From Lepeophtheirus salmonis (Eukaryota > Arthropoda > Copepoda > Siphonostomatoida > Caligidae), in NCBI RefSeq assembly GCF_016086655.4, contig NC_052135.2:19806363-19870362 (forward strand): DNA of 64,000 bases, written 5' to 3'. The position numbers and the translations under genes were made by a program. Shown here piece by piece: positions 1-10,345 of the stretch (the first letter of the stretch is position 1; every line of letters begins with the position of its first letter). The notes beneath the pieces were generated by a model that was not told the DNA's origin, did not search any database, and worked only from the letters and a program-made list of their open reading frames with translations.

Positions 1-12
1 AAAAACGAAAAT

Positions 13-375
13 CAACATGGTAACCCTGTCAATTTCAAGAATAGTTATGAGTAGAAACGAATAATGTTAATGACGTTTCATTAGAATATCTACAATCAGC
101 TGTGACAAGAGAGGAAGGAGAAAAGTATATTTTCAAGGACTTTTGCTTTAATCCATCCGATTTTGATTCCCAATTCTACTCTGAGTTCAACAAGGACTTA
201 CAATTATAACTCTGCAACAGATTCCCAGGGTTATGAGCACCTCTACAAATGTGCAATCATGTTTTGAATGAAGTTGAATCCATTTAGGAAAGGATGTTCA
301 CTAGTCAGGAATTCAATAATAATCACAACTGGTAAGTAGGAAAAGTCCTTCTTTATATTACCGATTACAAATTAA
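13..375 (+). repeat. LTR-like repeat, copy A
   Basis: This is the first of at least seven related segments in the window. It shares ordered blocks with the other copies: a GGTAACCCTG-CAATTT block at about 19-36, GACGTTTCATTAGAAT near 73, CAATTCTACTCTG near 171, CAACAAGGACTTAC near 188 and TAACTCTGCA near 207. The later part (about 310-370) also resembles the ends of the copies at 44 and 46 kb. The pair at 44-46.5 kb flanks gypsy protease and integrase remnants, so the repeat is probably the LTR of that element. This copy points the opposite way to the gypsy remnant at 1.8-3.2 kb, so it is not that remnant's own 5' LTR. Confidence 0.6.
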
Positions 376-1800
376 AGGGCCACCCAAAAAACACACCAAA
401 TTTATATCAATAGTCATCACATGTCATGTGGTACAGCTATTTCTCTGTTTATGTTCAAAAATTAATAATAGGAAGTCTCTTATGATGCACTCCAACTTCA
501 TATTTTCTTCCACTTCCGGGTTCATCATTATGAGCCAGTAGTTCTCTGAGATCATCACTCCAAAAGTACTGAGCACTTATTCTTCTGCTGCTTTACGGGG
601 GAGAATCAACCTAAGACAACTATAGAATAGAATAGAGTGACTACTTCGGTATGATAAAAAGTATAATATTTCTTCGAATGGGTCTGATTTCTTAATATTG
701 GTAAATAAGGACCCACACTATACATTATTGATAAGATTTTATGGCATGTCTTACACTCAACCATTTCAATTTGAGTCTACACAATTGATAGGCAAAGATC
801 TTACCGATTATTCTGCCTTGAAGAAAATAGAGTTGCATTTCAAGGATATTCTTATGGAAAATAAGAGATATTAGAAACTAATCTATGCTATTAAGGTCAT
901 AATTGTGTTTCTATGTACTCTGTAATTGAGAGTAAAGGTTATATGAGGTTTTTATTTTGATTGTCAACCAAAGTAGGGTATGGGGACATTTTTTAATAAG
1001 TGGTGCCCCTTTAGTTATTATCAAAAATTATATTAGTAACATTGTACAATATATATATACCATTTTTTTTTTCTTTTTATATTGAAAACAAATTAAATAA
1101 ACTTTTAATATACTATATCTCAGTAGGAATTCAATGTGTCACAATGTAATTATAAAATATTCATAAATGGAGAAGTATTATGAGCCGTTTTTGTGAGCCA
1201 CTATGATAGAAATAGCACTCCCCTAAATACTAGAAATCGAGTCACTAACAACAAGCAAATAAATAATATAGCCATGCATACTCCAAAGTATCCTGAGACA
1301 ACATGGTCAATGTGTTATCTCCGCAAATCTTTTGAATAAAACTTAATTTTTTTAGCTCTCATCTAAAGAACGTGTTTGTTTACTGTTCATAAACTTAATT
1401 TACTATTAAGGTTTGAATATTTATTATTAAATTCACCAGTAGCGATAAGCTTAATTTTCAATATTAAAATTCAAGACATATCCTAACATTTTATTCAGTT
1501 TTTCTTTTCTAAGATCATTTAGATGCTTTAATTTTCAGTTTACCTGTTGGATGCATGATATGCTAGGTAAAAATTATGGCAAAATATTACTTTTTCTGTC
1601 ATTTTTATAAAAAAAAATCTACAAATTAAATGAAATTAATTAGCAGAATCATGGAAAAACTTAGAGGACATTTAATCTATTAAGTATGATATTTCTGTAA
1701 ATATCTAAAGAATCATTAGATTTTAACAAAGGAAATAACTTCGAAATAAATTATGTTTCTCCATAAATAACTGGACATTAATTTGCTTTTTACACCAATT
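376..1800. other. No gene seen
   Basis: AT-rich sequence with frequent stops in all frames. It lies between an LTR-like repeat and a gypsy remnant and may be decayed element DNA, but no motif supports that. Confidence 0.5.
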
Positions 1801-1965
1801 AGCTTGGAGTAAGGATGAAAAACAAGTAGATATTGCAGCTCTGTCTACTTACAAAGATCGGCAACGACAACAACAAAATCAATCCACAAAGAAGAAGCAT
1901 CATCATCCACTGGAACTTAAATGTAAATACAGTAGATGTGGCGAGTCAAATACATCATATTGACC
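1801..1965 (+). pseudogene. gag C-terminus with zinc-knuckle-like motif
   Basis: One frame is open for about 50 codons. It begins with a lysine- and glutamine-rich stretch (KDRQRQQQNQ, then KKKHHHP) and ends in CKYSRCGESN, followed shortly by a stop. This fits the basic tail and CCHC zinc knuckle of a retrotransposon gag, but the later His and Cys of a full CCHC motif are not present. It sits directly upstream of RT-like sequence, as expected in a gypsy element with an internal deletion. Alternatively it is a chance basic stretch, but the position argues for gag. Confidence 0.5.
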
Positions 1966-2004
1966 TTTGAATGTTCTGCTAAAAATAAACCCAGACCTAG
2001 AAAA

Positions 2005-2600
2005 AGTACCAGCCATCGCCCAATTTCCTGATCTCAGATCCTTCCTTGGCATGGCTCATCAATGAGGTCTATTCCTTCCAGATTTAGCACGCGCTTCACA
2101 ACTGCTTCACGACCTACTGAAGAAAAATATTAATTTTCAGTGACCACATGAACACAAAATGTATTTGAGAAAATAAAACGGATTATCACATATCCAAAAG
2201 GCTCTATTCTCGATCATTTCGATCCAAACTTTCCCATTACACTTCTGACGGATGCTTAAAGTCTTCAAAAATTAATGTTTCTCTTCTACAAATCCACAGT
2301 GATGGGTCAGTGAACTAGATTAATTTAGAGTGATTCACGATTTTTGAACTACACTAAAACGAGATATGCAGTTTGCGAACTAGAAGCCTTGGTCATTCAA
2401 TGGGCTATTCTCAAATGTATAAATTACTTATTTGAAAATCAGTTTATAATAATTACACCCATACACCTCTCATAGGAATGTTTGTGGCTCTAATATAGAC
2501 TTAATAGACAATTCAAGGATACAACGTATTTTGCAGAAACTGGCATGATACTGTTTTGACATTGAATGGGTCCCAGGGGAAAGCGCACCAAATATCTGTT
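2005..2600 (+). pseudogene. RT thumb and RNase H fragment (gypsy)
   Basis: From about 2011 the + strand reads FPDLRSFLGMAHQ, a stop, then FLPDLARASQLLHDLLKK, which is the connection region after the gypsy RT palm. After several frame changes, 2339-2476 reads RYAVCELEALVIQWAILKC and then YLFENQFIII. This matches the gypsy RNase H segment around its conserved RY-E-EALA helix. Further downstream, LIGMF follows in another frame. The catalytic RT palm with its YxDD motif is absent, so the left end is truncated. A real element would have one frame across these parts; here at least four breaks are visible. Confidence 0.7.
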
Positions 2601-2789
2601 GCTTTATCAAGTTCTCCATATTTAATCCTGAAATTGATGAATGCGTTGATAATTTCTGTTATGTGCATTAAGTACTTCACAACCAGGAGTTTTAACATTG
2701 AAAGTTTAATTGTTGCCTGCAAAGATGATATATCAAATCAAGCAGTGAAATCAGCAAATATAAAAATATGAATCCTAAACAACCCCCTC

Positions 2790-3240
2790 CTTCCCATCCA
2801 GAAAGATTATTATCCAAACAGTGGGATCTTCTCAGCTTAGAGGAAATTATTAACTTATAAATTTATAACGGTCATCGTATTGTCGTTCCCTCTTCTAGCT
2901 GTCAAGACATCCTCAGAGAGCTCCATACATCACACCAAGACATTCAAAGAACTACATCTTTAAACTTTTTGCCCGGAATTTCAAATGAAATTCAACAGTT
3001 GATGTCAAGCTGGTAATGAAGCCAATGCTATAACTCTTCAGGGAATCCGTGTCGTCCGACCTAATAGAGGTCAACAGGAAAACATATATCATCATCTTGG
3101 ACCACTATTCAGGGATCTTCATGAGTCAGTTACGAAAGACTCCAACTAAGTCAGTCACTGATGATGTTGACGACGTGGTTTAAAGATTGGGGGCTTCCAA
3201 GATATATTTACCCGGGTTCATATACCAAGTTATTTAGAAA
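2790..3240 (+). pseudogene. integrase fragment (gypsy)
   Basis: A zinc-binding N-terminal region is visible at about 2870-3015. It reads GHRIVVPSS, then ILRELHTSHQDIQRT and LPGISNEIQQLM, the H-H part of the HHCC finger of gypsy integrases; the CxxC pair is damaged. From about 3065 the core begins with EVNRKTYIIILDHYSG, where the Asp is the first catalytic position. It continues as a region matching the part before the second Asp (WFKDWGLPRYI, another frame). Homology fades near 3240, so the end of the core with the catalytic Glu is lost. Confidence 0.7.
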
Positions 3241-4754
3241 GGGGGGTAGGGGGTAGTATTTTATGAGTTATTATTGAATTATTATCGAAGAATCAGGAAC
3301 TGATCTTTTTGCCATTATTATTTAACCACCTGAGTTATGAATATGAATAAGGGAAATGGAAGCGGAGATGAAGATGTATATTTCTACATAAAATATGTCT
3401 TAGCAAAAATTAATTTAAATCATCAAATAGTTTTAGATTAGATACTTTTGCAGACAGAGAGAAGTAAGATATAAATAGGAATACATTTAATAGGTTTATT
3501 ATTTACTTTAAATATTTAATATTAGGTTGTAATAAAAATAAATCCGTCATTTTTAATTGATTTTTTACCATTAACAATCAAAAGAGTGCTTAAATGAATG
3601 TCGGACTAGATGACTTCCATTATTTTATTCACAAAAAGTCAATAATTTGCATTCTAAAACGTTGTACATCTTTGACATCAAAATTACCGGAACGGACTCA
3701 ACGAAACAAAATTGCACTTTCATTGATTGAAAACTTTAATATATGGCGTAAATTCTCTTTATTTCCGTTCCTTTTTCACATGCCTTGAAACATTACTGAG
3801 TCAATCAATCACAAAATTATTCCAGAATATTTTTTTTAGTACGATTTTTTTTAATGACATCTAGAATAAACTAACTACACCTATACAACGCTAGATTAAC
3901 ATTACTAAAGTCATCCATTGGAAAAATAATTGATTTCATTTACTACACCTATTATATGAAAATTAATCAAAATAAATAGCACTAAAAATTAAATGTATAT
4001 TTTGTTTTATATTAACCAATTGATTAATAAAAATATGATAAAATGGAATATGAAGGTTAATCTTTAAACATAAGGTAACTTCAAAATGAGACGACTTTAT
4101 AATTCTGGGGTTGTTTATGAACAATCTTTTCAGGCCTACCAAGAATATAAGGAAATGTTTCTTACTGTAATGATAATGATATTCAGCCCTTTGGACCCGT
4201 CCCGATATTGTGCATCTCTAGTATAACGACATAAACTATATTCATGGTTTAACCAGACAGCTTGATGATCACTGCACCATAGTTTCCAACTTGGCTGAGT
4301 TCCAAAATGGTGATTATATAATCCTTGATTTCTTCATTAAATTGAATTTTGGGTTGAAATGGGCTTTTTAACACTCAAGCAACAACATCTGTTGTTCTAC
4401 TATAAAAAAAAATACAGTCAATAGACTTCCTTTATGGACTGATGGTATAAAAAATGAACCCACCACATGTTAAGCAATGACAATTAGTAAATTTGTCAAC
4501 AAAATTATTTCGTAATTTAAAAAAATTTTGAATGCGCATTTTAAATGTAATTTAAACAAATAATAGTCAATAACCACTAGTACAATTCTTGGTATATATT
4601 ACTTCCCTTCTCCGACTGCTCCAATAAAAAATAATCCCACAAAAATTTCATAATTGCTGCCCAACAATAGAATTATGAAAGTATTTTCTGACTAATATAG
4701 TTACAATAAAACTTGCTACTCAATATCAAAATAATTCTGATTTATCTGAGTGTT
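3241..4754. other. No gene seen
   Basis: AT-rich DNA with only short chance frames (the longest is about 64 codons near 3594). Nothing recognised. Confidence 0.5.
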
Positions 4755-4802
4755 ACGGATGTTTACTTGTTCAAACATATGTTTGAACAAGTAAACATCC
4801 GT
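4755..4802. repeat. Perfect 48-bp palindrome
   Basis: The two 24-base halves are exact reverse complements with no spacer. The left half begins ACGGATGTTTACTTG and the centre is CATATG. The bases just outside (T on each side) do not continue the symmetry. At this length chance is very unlikely. It could extrude a cruciform, be a very short fold-back insertion, or be an assembly artefact. Confidence 0.9.
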
Positions 4803-5649
4803 TGGTGCCATAATAAGTCTAACATCTGTTGAGGTAGCATAAACTTTTTAGTCATTATTAAAAAGTCTATGGCTTGGAAACTTTGTATCGACGTAGTATT
4901 CATAAACTTTATATAAAATTTCCTTTTAGGTTGTCCACAACAAAATAAGTTGTATTGTAGGGGTATAGTAATAGAAAGTCGTCAAATACAGGAAGTCTCA
5001 CATTTATAATATGTACAATAAGAAAAATTATAGCCAATCTAAAATGCTCACACAAAAAAACTAACTAATAGTTGTATAATGTAGATGTTAATGTTGGGAT
5101 ATTTAGGGAGATAAAAAAATGAAACCTTTTGTCTATATAGCTTGTACTTATTATGTCATGATCATTACACTTAAACCAATTAAACCCATTCTTGTCTCCA
5201 CTTTCTTACTTACTAAAAAAATCTTTCCTTTTCTTTTGTTACTGAGAAATTAGTTTTTAAAAAAATATATAAATAAAAACTTTGAGTAGGATGGTAATTT
5301 TTTAACAAGGCTATATATGTAGATAAATAAGAAATGAGTGTTCATGAATAATCGATGAGTCTCCTTTGCCAAGTATGATGACTTCATTTATTTTAAATTT
5401 GTATTTTAATGTATCAGAAGAAAGGGGGGAGTAAGCACCATGATTATAGTTGTAAAAAGTATGATCTAAAGGATAGTTACCAATAGTAATGTAAATCGTG
5501 TGTATTTCTTTAACTGGTCTATTTTTGGGAATTGGTAATCTGCAGACTTAATTTCTTTACCTTAGCTTTTGTCATTATTTTTTAACTCCTGAGTAGTGAA
5601 CTTATTTTCTTACTACATTCAATTATATTTCAAAAATGATTTAATATTC
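4803..5649. other. No gene seen
   Basis: AT-rich intergenic or intronic sequence. No coding similarity or clear repeat was found. Confidence 0.5.
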
Positions 5650-5905
5650 GTGTGTACTCATAAAAGACGGAAAATAACCTTGGGGATTTTTTGCAGAGTT
5701 ATAATTGTAAGTTGTTGTAGAACTTAGAGTAAAATTGAGGTTCTACGTCGGAGTAATTCTTGCCAATGTCCTTGTTTTGTTTGTCCATTTTACTAGGAAA
5801 TTAATTCCTTATCATCATCTTCCCATGTTACATCTGATTGTAGCTGATTTAATGAAACGGCATGGCACATTCTTGAAATTGTTAGTTTTACCATGTTTAT
5901 TTTCA
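5650..5905 (-). repeat. LTR-like repeat, copy B
   Basis: Read on the minus strand, this segment follows the same block order as copy A: CATGGTAA near 5894, CAATTTCAAGAAT near 5880, CGTTTCATTAAAT near 5855, GCTACAATCAGATG, CAATTTTACTCTAAG near 5728 and CTTACAATTATAACTCTGC near 5705. The 75-codon frame at 5735-5962 is only the complement of this repeat and should not be called a gene. This orientation would suit a 3' LTR for a + strand gypsy element such as the remnant at 1.8-3.2 kb, but the intervening DNA does not confirm it. Confidence 0.65.
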
Positions 5906-6994
5906 GTTTTTTTGAACAAACCCAAAATACACACGATTTCCATCACAATTTTTAGCAGATAAAATCCTCCATGAATCAACAAATTCATTGTTAATAATTT
6001 TCGATATATTTAAAATAAAATAAACTGGTAAGAAGCAGATACCTTTATTGTAGGTCAATTGTTCTTTCTACTTTTGATTAAATATTTAGAATTAGACCCT
6101 TACAAGTAAAGGATATATTTTAAAACTTCATCATTTTGTCCTCAAAATTATTCCTTATATTCTTTCATTAACATATTAAGATGAATGAGAGAAAATATAA
6201 ATAAAGAAAAGTGTTAAATAATGATATTAACTGAAACTCTGTACAATCAAACAAATTCAGTTTTAGCCAAGGATAGTTAACTTATTTGTCTGTAAATTAT
6301 ATTACTTCAGAGGAGAATAAACATATTCAGTAATGAAATCATACTGGATAAACATCGACAAGGACTAAAAAATTAACCCAAAATACGAGACAGTCTAACG
6401 TATATTTTGTCATGTAATCATAGGCACTTTCATACCTACGGTATACCTTTGGGTATACATTTGTGAATGGTGTGTCTACTTGTGTACATATGTACAACAA
6501 TGGGGCAAAACTCGTTTAGTTTTTGTTTTTATGCCTGTTTCTCTTCTTAAGATATATTTAAAAAGATTTTACCTTAAATATACAATATTATACATACATT
6601 GATTTTATAATTTTATTACTCTGCAAATCGGTGCAATAAATTAGCTCAATGTGCATCTCTCGACATGCAACACAATATAGAAATACCCGTTCAGTATGCA
6701 TTCAATCAGTTCACTAAATCAAGAGTTTTAAACTGATCTCACACATTTCCCCCTAAACTTTTTGTAGCCCATTTTCAATCAAGAATTAGGCAAGTAATAA
6801 TAAATCTAAAATATGCTCCGCCTTAAAGATATATAAACGCTCGTTACAGAATATTTGAAGTAATTTCTGTTTACTTTTATTACTCATAAAAAATCAAACC
6901 GTACCCCTACGTAAAGTTAAAAATGTCTTCTTTTGATTTATTTTAACACAATATTTTCTATTGCTAATGATGGCTGAGAAAAAAAGCTAAACGT
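5906..6994. other. No gene seen
   Basis: AT-rich sequence. The last part, from about 6900, may belong to the mariner relic that follows, but no readable transposase lies there. Confidence 0.45.
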
Positions 6995-7260
6995 AGAAGA
7001 ATATCAGATGGGAAATTCTTTAACATCTGCCTTACAGTCCGAATCTGCCACTAAGTGACTACCACCCACTTCTGTCAAATGCCAACGCGCTTAGAGGTTC
7101 AAATTTGGCCTCGATAGTGGCAGGTGAAAATTGGTTGTCTGAGTACATTTTTTACCAATACAAGGGCTTCTACGAGAACTGGATTCTCGTTAGCAAAAAT
7201 TTATCCAAAAAGAACGGGAATAACTGCGTCAAACCAGATGATTGGAACACCTGTTATTAA
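6995..7260 (+). pseudogene. mariner transposase C-terminus (relic)
   Basis: One + strand frame reads RWEIL, a stop at 7023-7025, then HLPYSPNLPLSDYH, and later ENWLSEYIFYQYKGFYENW, and runs to a TAA at 7258-7260. Mariner transposases of the D,D34D type end in this pattern: a WE-L-HPPYSPDLAPSDYH block holding the third catalytic Asp, then a helix with W, and a G-FY/FF-GI-L-W segment near the end. In this copy the catalytic Asp position in the PYSPDL block is Asn. The N-terminal DNA-binding domain and the first two catalytic residues are not found upstream, so this is a 5'-truncated dead copy. It differs clearly from the mariner at 60.4 kb. Flanking TIRs were not identified. Confidence 0.75.
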
Positions 7261-7905
7261 GCATTGATATGAAGCGAAAAATACGAAATTACTATTTTCC
7301 AAAATAATAAATTAATTACTTTGTCTAATTGTCAATTAGTTTTTTAAGTGTACAAGGTACAAAACTTCAAAAAACTCATTTATTTGGATACATATAAATT
7401 TTGTAACGAATACTTACGTTAACTGAATGACATTGTATTTTTTTTGTTGTATAATAGATCACTTTAATGATAAATTATATTGCTATCTCTCACCATAGAC
7501 ATAATAATAAAGTCTTACAGTCCCTTTTTGTGTTATACCCAACATCAACTTAACAGAGGTCTAGTACCATGATTTGGATCTTTCTTTCAAGTTTTAATGA
7601 GGGTAGGAAAATAAAGCAGTCTTTAATACTTTAAAGGAATATGATTAGTATTGTTTCCCGAAAGAATATAATTTTTGTCCTCCTTTTGAAATTGGGTGAG
7701 TGTATGGCTTGGATCACCAAACAATGAGAGTTTCAGCAAATATTTTCTAGCAATTTCCTGTTTAATTTCAACAGGCATTATGTTTGTTGTTCCAATTGTG
7801 ATTTTTCGTTCACAGAAACACATATAATTCATCATTTTTCTAAATTAAAAGAGTTAAAGTTGTATAAAAAAGACATACCGGGTAGTTAAAATAAAATAAA
7901 ACTAG
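7261..7905. other. No gene seen
   Basis: AT-rich DNA. A 70-codon minus-strand frame at 7623-7835 has no recognisable motif and is within the length expected by chance. Confidence 0.45.
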
Positions 7906-8130
7906 AAAAACTATATGGTAACTCTGACAATTTGAGTAACTATGGATATAAGAACAGCTCAGATGCCATGACGTTTCATTATTTACGAGTAAGGAAATGA
8001 ACACAATTCCAACTCTGTATCTAGCAAAGAATAGGCAAGAAATATTTTGATGTCGGGTTTCAATTCTACTTTGAGGCCAAAAGCTACTTAATTTTTTTAC
8101 AACTCTAGTCAGGGTTATTATTCTCATAAA
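7906..8130 (+). repeat. LTR-like repeat, copy C
   Basis: Same block order as the other copies: ATGGTAACTCTGACAATTTG at 7916-7935, CATGACGTTTCATTATTTAC near 7970, CAATTCTACTTTGAGGCCAA near 8060 and CAACTCTAGTCAGGGTTAT near 8099. It appears cut short at its right end compared with copies A, D and E. No gypsy coding sequence adjoins it, so it may be a solo or fragmentary LTR. The 95-codon minus-strand frame over this stretch is its antisense shadow. Confidence 0.65.
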
Positions 8131-9764
8131 CTGTCTGTTTATACTTAGTCTAAGATGACCGACTTTAAAAATGATGATGCCACTTCTATTAGACTAAACA
8201 TATTTAGTTTAAATGCACATATGACCCATAATTGATCAATAAAAATGTTATGTACTAAGGAAAAAAATTAGTTTTAGAATTAGTAACAATAATTATTAAA
8301 AAATGAGCTCTATAATTACGAATGTCACATTTTTTTTACATTTCAAAATTCTCATAGCAGTCATTCCTTTTAGTAATAACTAATTTTAATATAATTTTTG
8401 CCAATGTTGAATAATTGTGAAGCTTTTTCATGATTCTCTTTCCTCCAAGGTTGTTTCCTTATGAAAAACTGGAGGAAAATACAATTACATATATACAATA
8501 AAGGGATCAGTCATTTTTGCTGAAGATATTAGAATTAAAAGAAAAATAAATCATTATTATTTTAATGTTTTTTCTATTTTTTTTATTTTTTATAAGTATA
8601 AATTGGGAGATCAATACAAACTAAAGAAATACATGGAAAACTTTTTTGAGCAAAATCAAACTGTGTTTTTTTATATATATTTTGAGTAAGTTTTTCAAGA
8701 TTTTTTTGAAAGTGTTTTCAATCTATTTAATGAATTTATTAACACTATATCTCTTAAATAGTGCTGCAATCCATTTAAAATATAATCTGTGACATTAGGA
8801 GTGAAAACGCTCCATTAGTTAATAAAAAAACAAATTATTTTTTTTACTTGCTTAAAATCCAAAACTATTCATTGGATTATGATTATAGAGACACAAAATA
8901 TAAAGGCGGCAAGTTATACAAAAGATTGTTTCATGTCCTTCAGCTGTTAGTTTTAAGTTTGTTTAGAAATAGTATTTTGCGGAAACCCCATAAATTTAAT
9001 AGGTTGATTTTTTCCATCCGGATTTTAACATAATATATAAAGGTACACCATACACAACAACTTTATTAAACTTCTCAAAATCAGAATATTGATTCATTGT
9101 CTGCCTAAATATCAATTAAGCAAATATAAATTTTTTATTTCTGTATGTATTTAATAGACTTATAAAAGAGAAAAAATATATAGTGAACAATTCATTCTAG
9201 TTATGTGATACTTTATCTGTTCGAAATATGCAAAGACTTTTTACTATAATCTATGTAAGGAGGGACGGGGTTTGGATTTAGATTCAAATACATGGGAAAG
9301 TTTGTTTTTTCTATAAATATAATGCATTTGTTAAATATGTCAAGTTCTTTTATTAAGACATTGAATGTTTTTTTTTAATTATATACTTTTTACATACATT
9401 TATAAAAATGTCATAAATATAGTTTTTTATGTAATTATTTATTCATTATTCAATGTAGAGTTAAATAAGGCGTAAAAACCACAAACATAAAATAAAACTA
9501 CAGTTACATCATATTAAATAGGTACAATGTTTTATATTCATAAAAACACCATTACGGTATATTACAGTTTGACCCTTTTTATAGATTAACTTTTCATCGA
9601 TTTTCTTACTAACCTAGCACTAAATATACTCTAAGAAAGAGGCATCCAACATATCTTTGGAAAAAAAATATCTCCAAGAATTATGAGAGGTCTGGAATGG
9701 TCTCCTGCGCTATTTTGATTTTTTTTTTTGACTCGTATTAAATATAGAGATGTTTTTTTTACAG
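8131..9764. other. No gene seen
   Basis: AT-rich, with long T and A runs (for example near 8575-8600 and 9370). No recognisable coding sequence. Confidence 0.5.
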
Positions 9765-9935
9765 ATTACAGATTTATCCTTTTTGCACACTACACTGGTA
9801 GTCCCATTCCTAGTAATTTTTGATCTGTGATGGGTGGATGAGTCAACATAATATAGATATACATGTTTTTTATTTCAATATTATTTCAACTGTCTTTTCT
9901 TTACTTAGAGTCTCTTCACCAAAGCTATAAACGAG
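9765..9935 (+). repeat. Diverged direct repeat, left copy
   Basis: This segment and 10190-10345 share a series of blocks in the same order: TTTATCC, a CACACTAC/CAACAAAAC stretch, CC-AT-CCTAGT, TTTTTGATC, a GATGAGTCAACATAAT-like block, a TTTTTTATTT run, and a final CTTAGAGT. The two are close neighbours about 420 bp apart. They may be copies of one interspersed repeat, or the ends of an unknown element. Confidence 0.45.
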
Positions 9936-10189
9936 TTATAGAAACAAATACCACGAGAACAATAATTTTACCAAGTAGTGGTAATAGCATATTTTGTTTT
10001 CTATTAGGGGTGTGAAGTATCATTTAATATTAGTATAAAACTAACAACGAAGCCTTTTTTGATTCAACTGAATTGACATGGTGAATTCTGAAAAAAGAAA
10101 AAAATCTGCTTAAGTCAAGAGTGGATATCATAAAATGATAATATCTATGATATTAAAGAAGCGACGTCTTGTGTGAGGGAAAACATTAC
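9936..10189. other. Spacer between the direct repeats
   Basis: About 250 bp of AT-rich DNA with no coding signal. It would be the body of the element if the two flanking repeats were its termini. Confidence 0.35.
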
Positions 10190-10345
10190 CGTATTTTTAT
10201 CCTAGTGCTCAACAAAACACCAATCCCTAGTTTGTTTGTTTTTGATCGAGTGTTTGACAATGAATAAGCATAATTTAAGGACAAGTTTTTTATTTATTTA
10301 GTTACTATTTCATCCGTCTTGTATCCTTTTCCTTAGAGTAGCAAG
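10190..10345 (+). repeat. Diverged direct repeat, right copy
   Basis: Partner of 9765-9935. It contains CCAATCCCTAGT, TTTTTGATCGAG, a long TTTTTTATTTATTT run and CCTTAGAGTAGC in matching order. No terminal inverted repeat or target duplication could be fixed for the pair. Confidence 0.45.

Larger units (their letters stand above)
1801..3240 (+). mobile_element. Ty3/gypsy retrotransposon relic
   Basis: A decayed pol region on the + strand with parts in the normal gypsy order: a gag end with a zinc-knuckle-like cluster, the RT thumb, RNase H, the zinc-binding N-terminus of integrase, then pieces of the integrase core. Most of gag, the protease and the RT palm are missing, and the frame is broken repeatedly. 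The integrase core resembles the minus-strand remnant at 45 kb, so both may come from one family. The nearest LTR-like copy in a matching orientation is at 5650-5905. That leaves about 2.4 kb of unexplained sequence between them, so I do not join the two. It is not capable of coding for an active product. Confidence 0.75.

Noticed and set aside
1..5905. A complete gypsy element from LTR copy A to LTR copy B
   Set aside because: The two LTR-like copies are in opposite orientation, and only 1.4 kb of the interval has gypsy coding content, so they cannot be the pair of one element.
5735..5962. 75-codon + strand frame with hydrophobic stretches, signal-peptide-like
   Set aside because: It lies within LTR-like copy B read in reverse, so its openness follows from repeat sequence and not from a gene.
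7840..8127. 95-codon minus-strand frame
   Set aside because: It is the antisense of LTR-like copy C and shows no motif.
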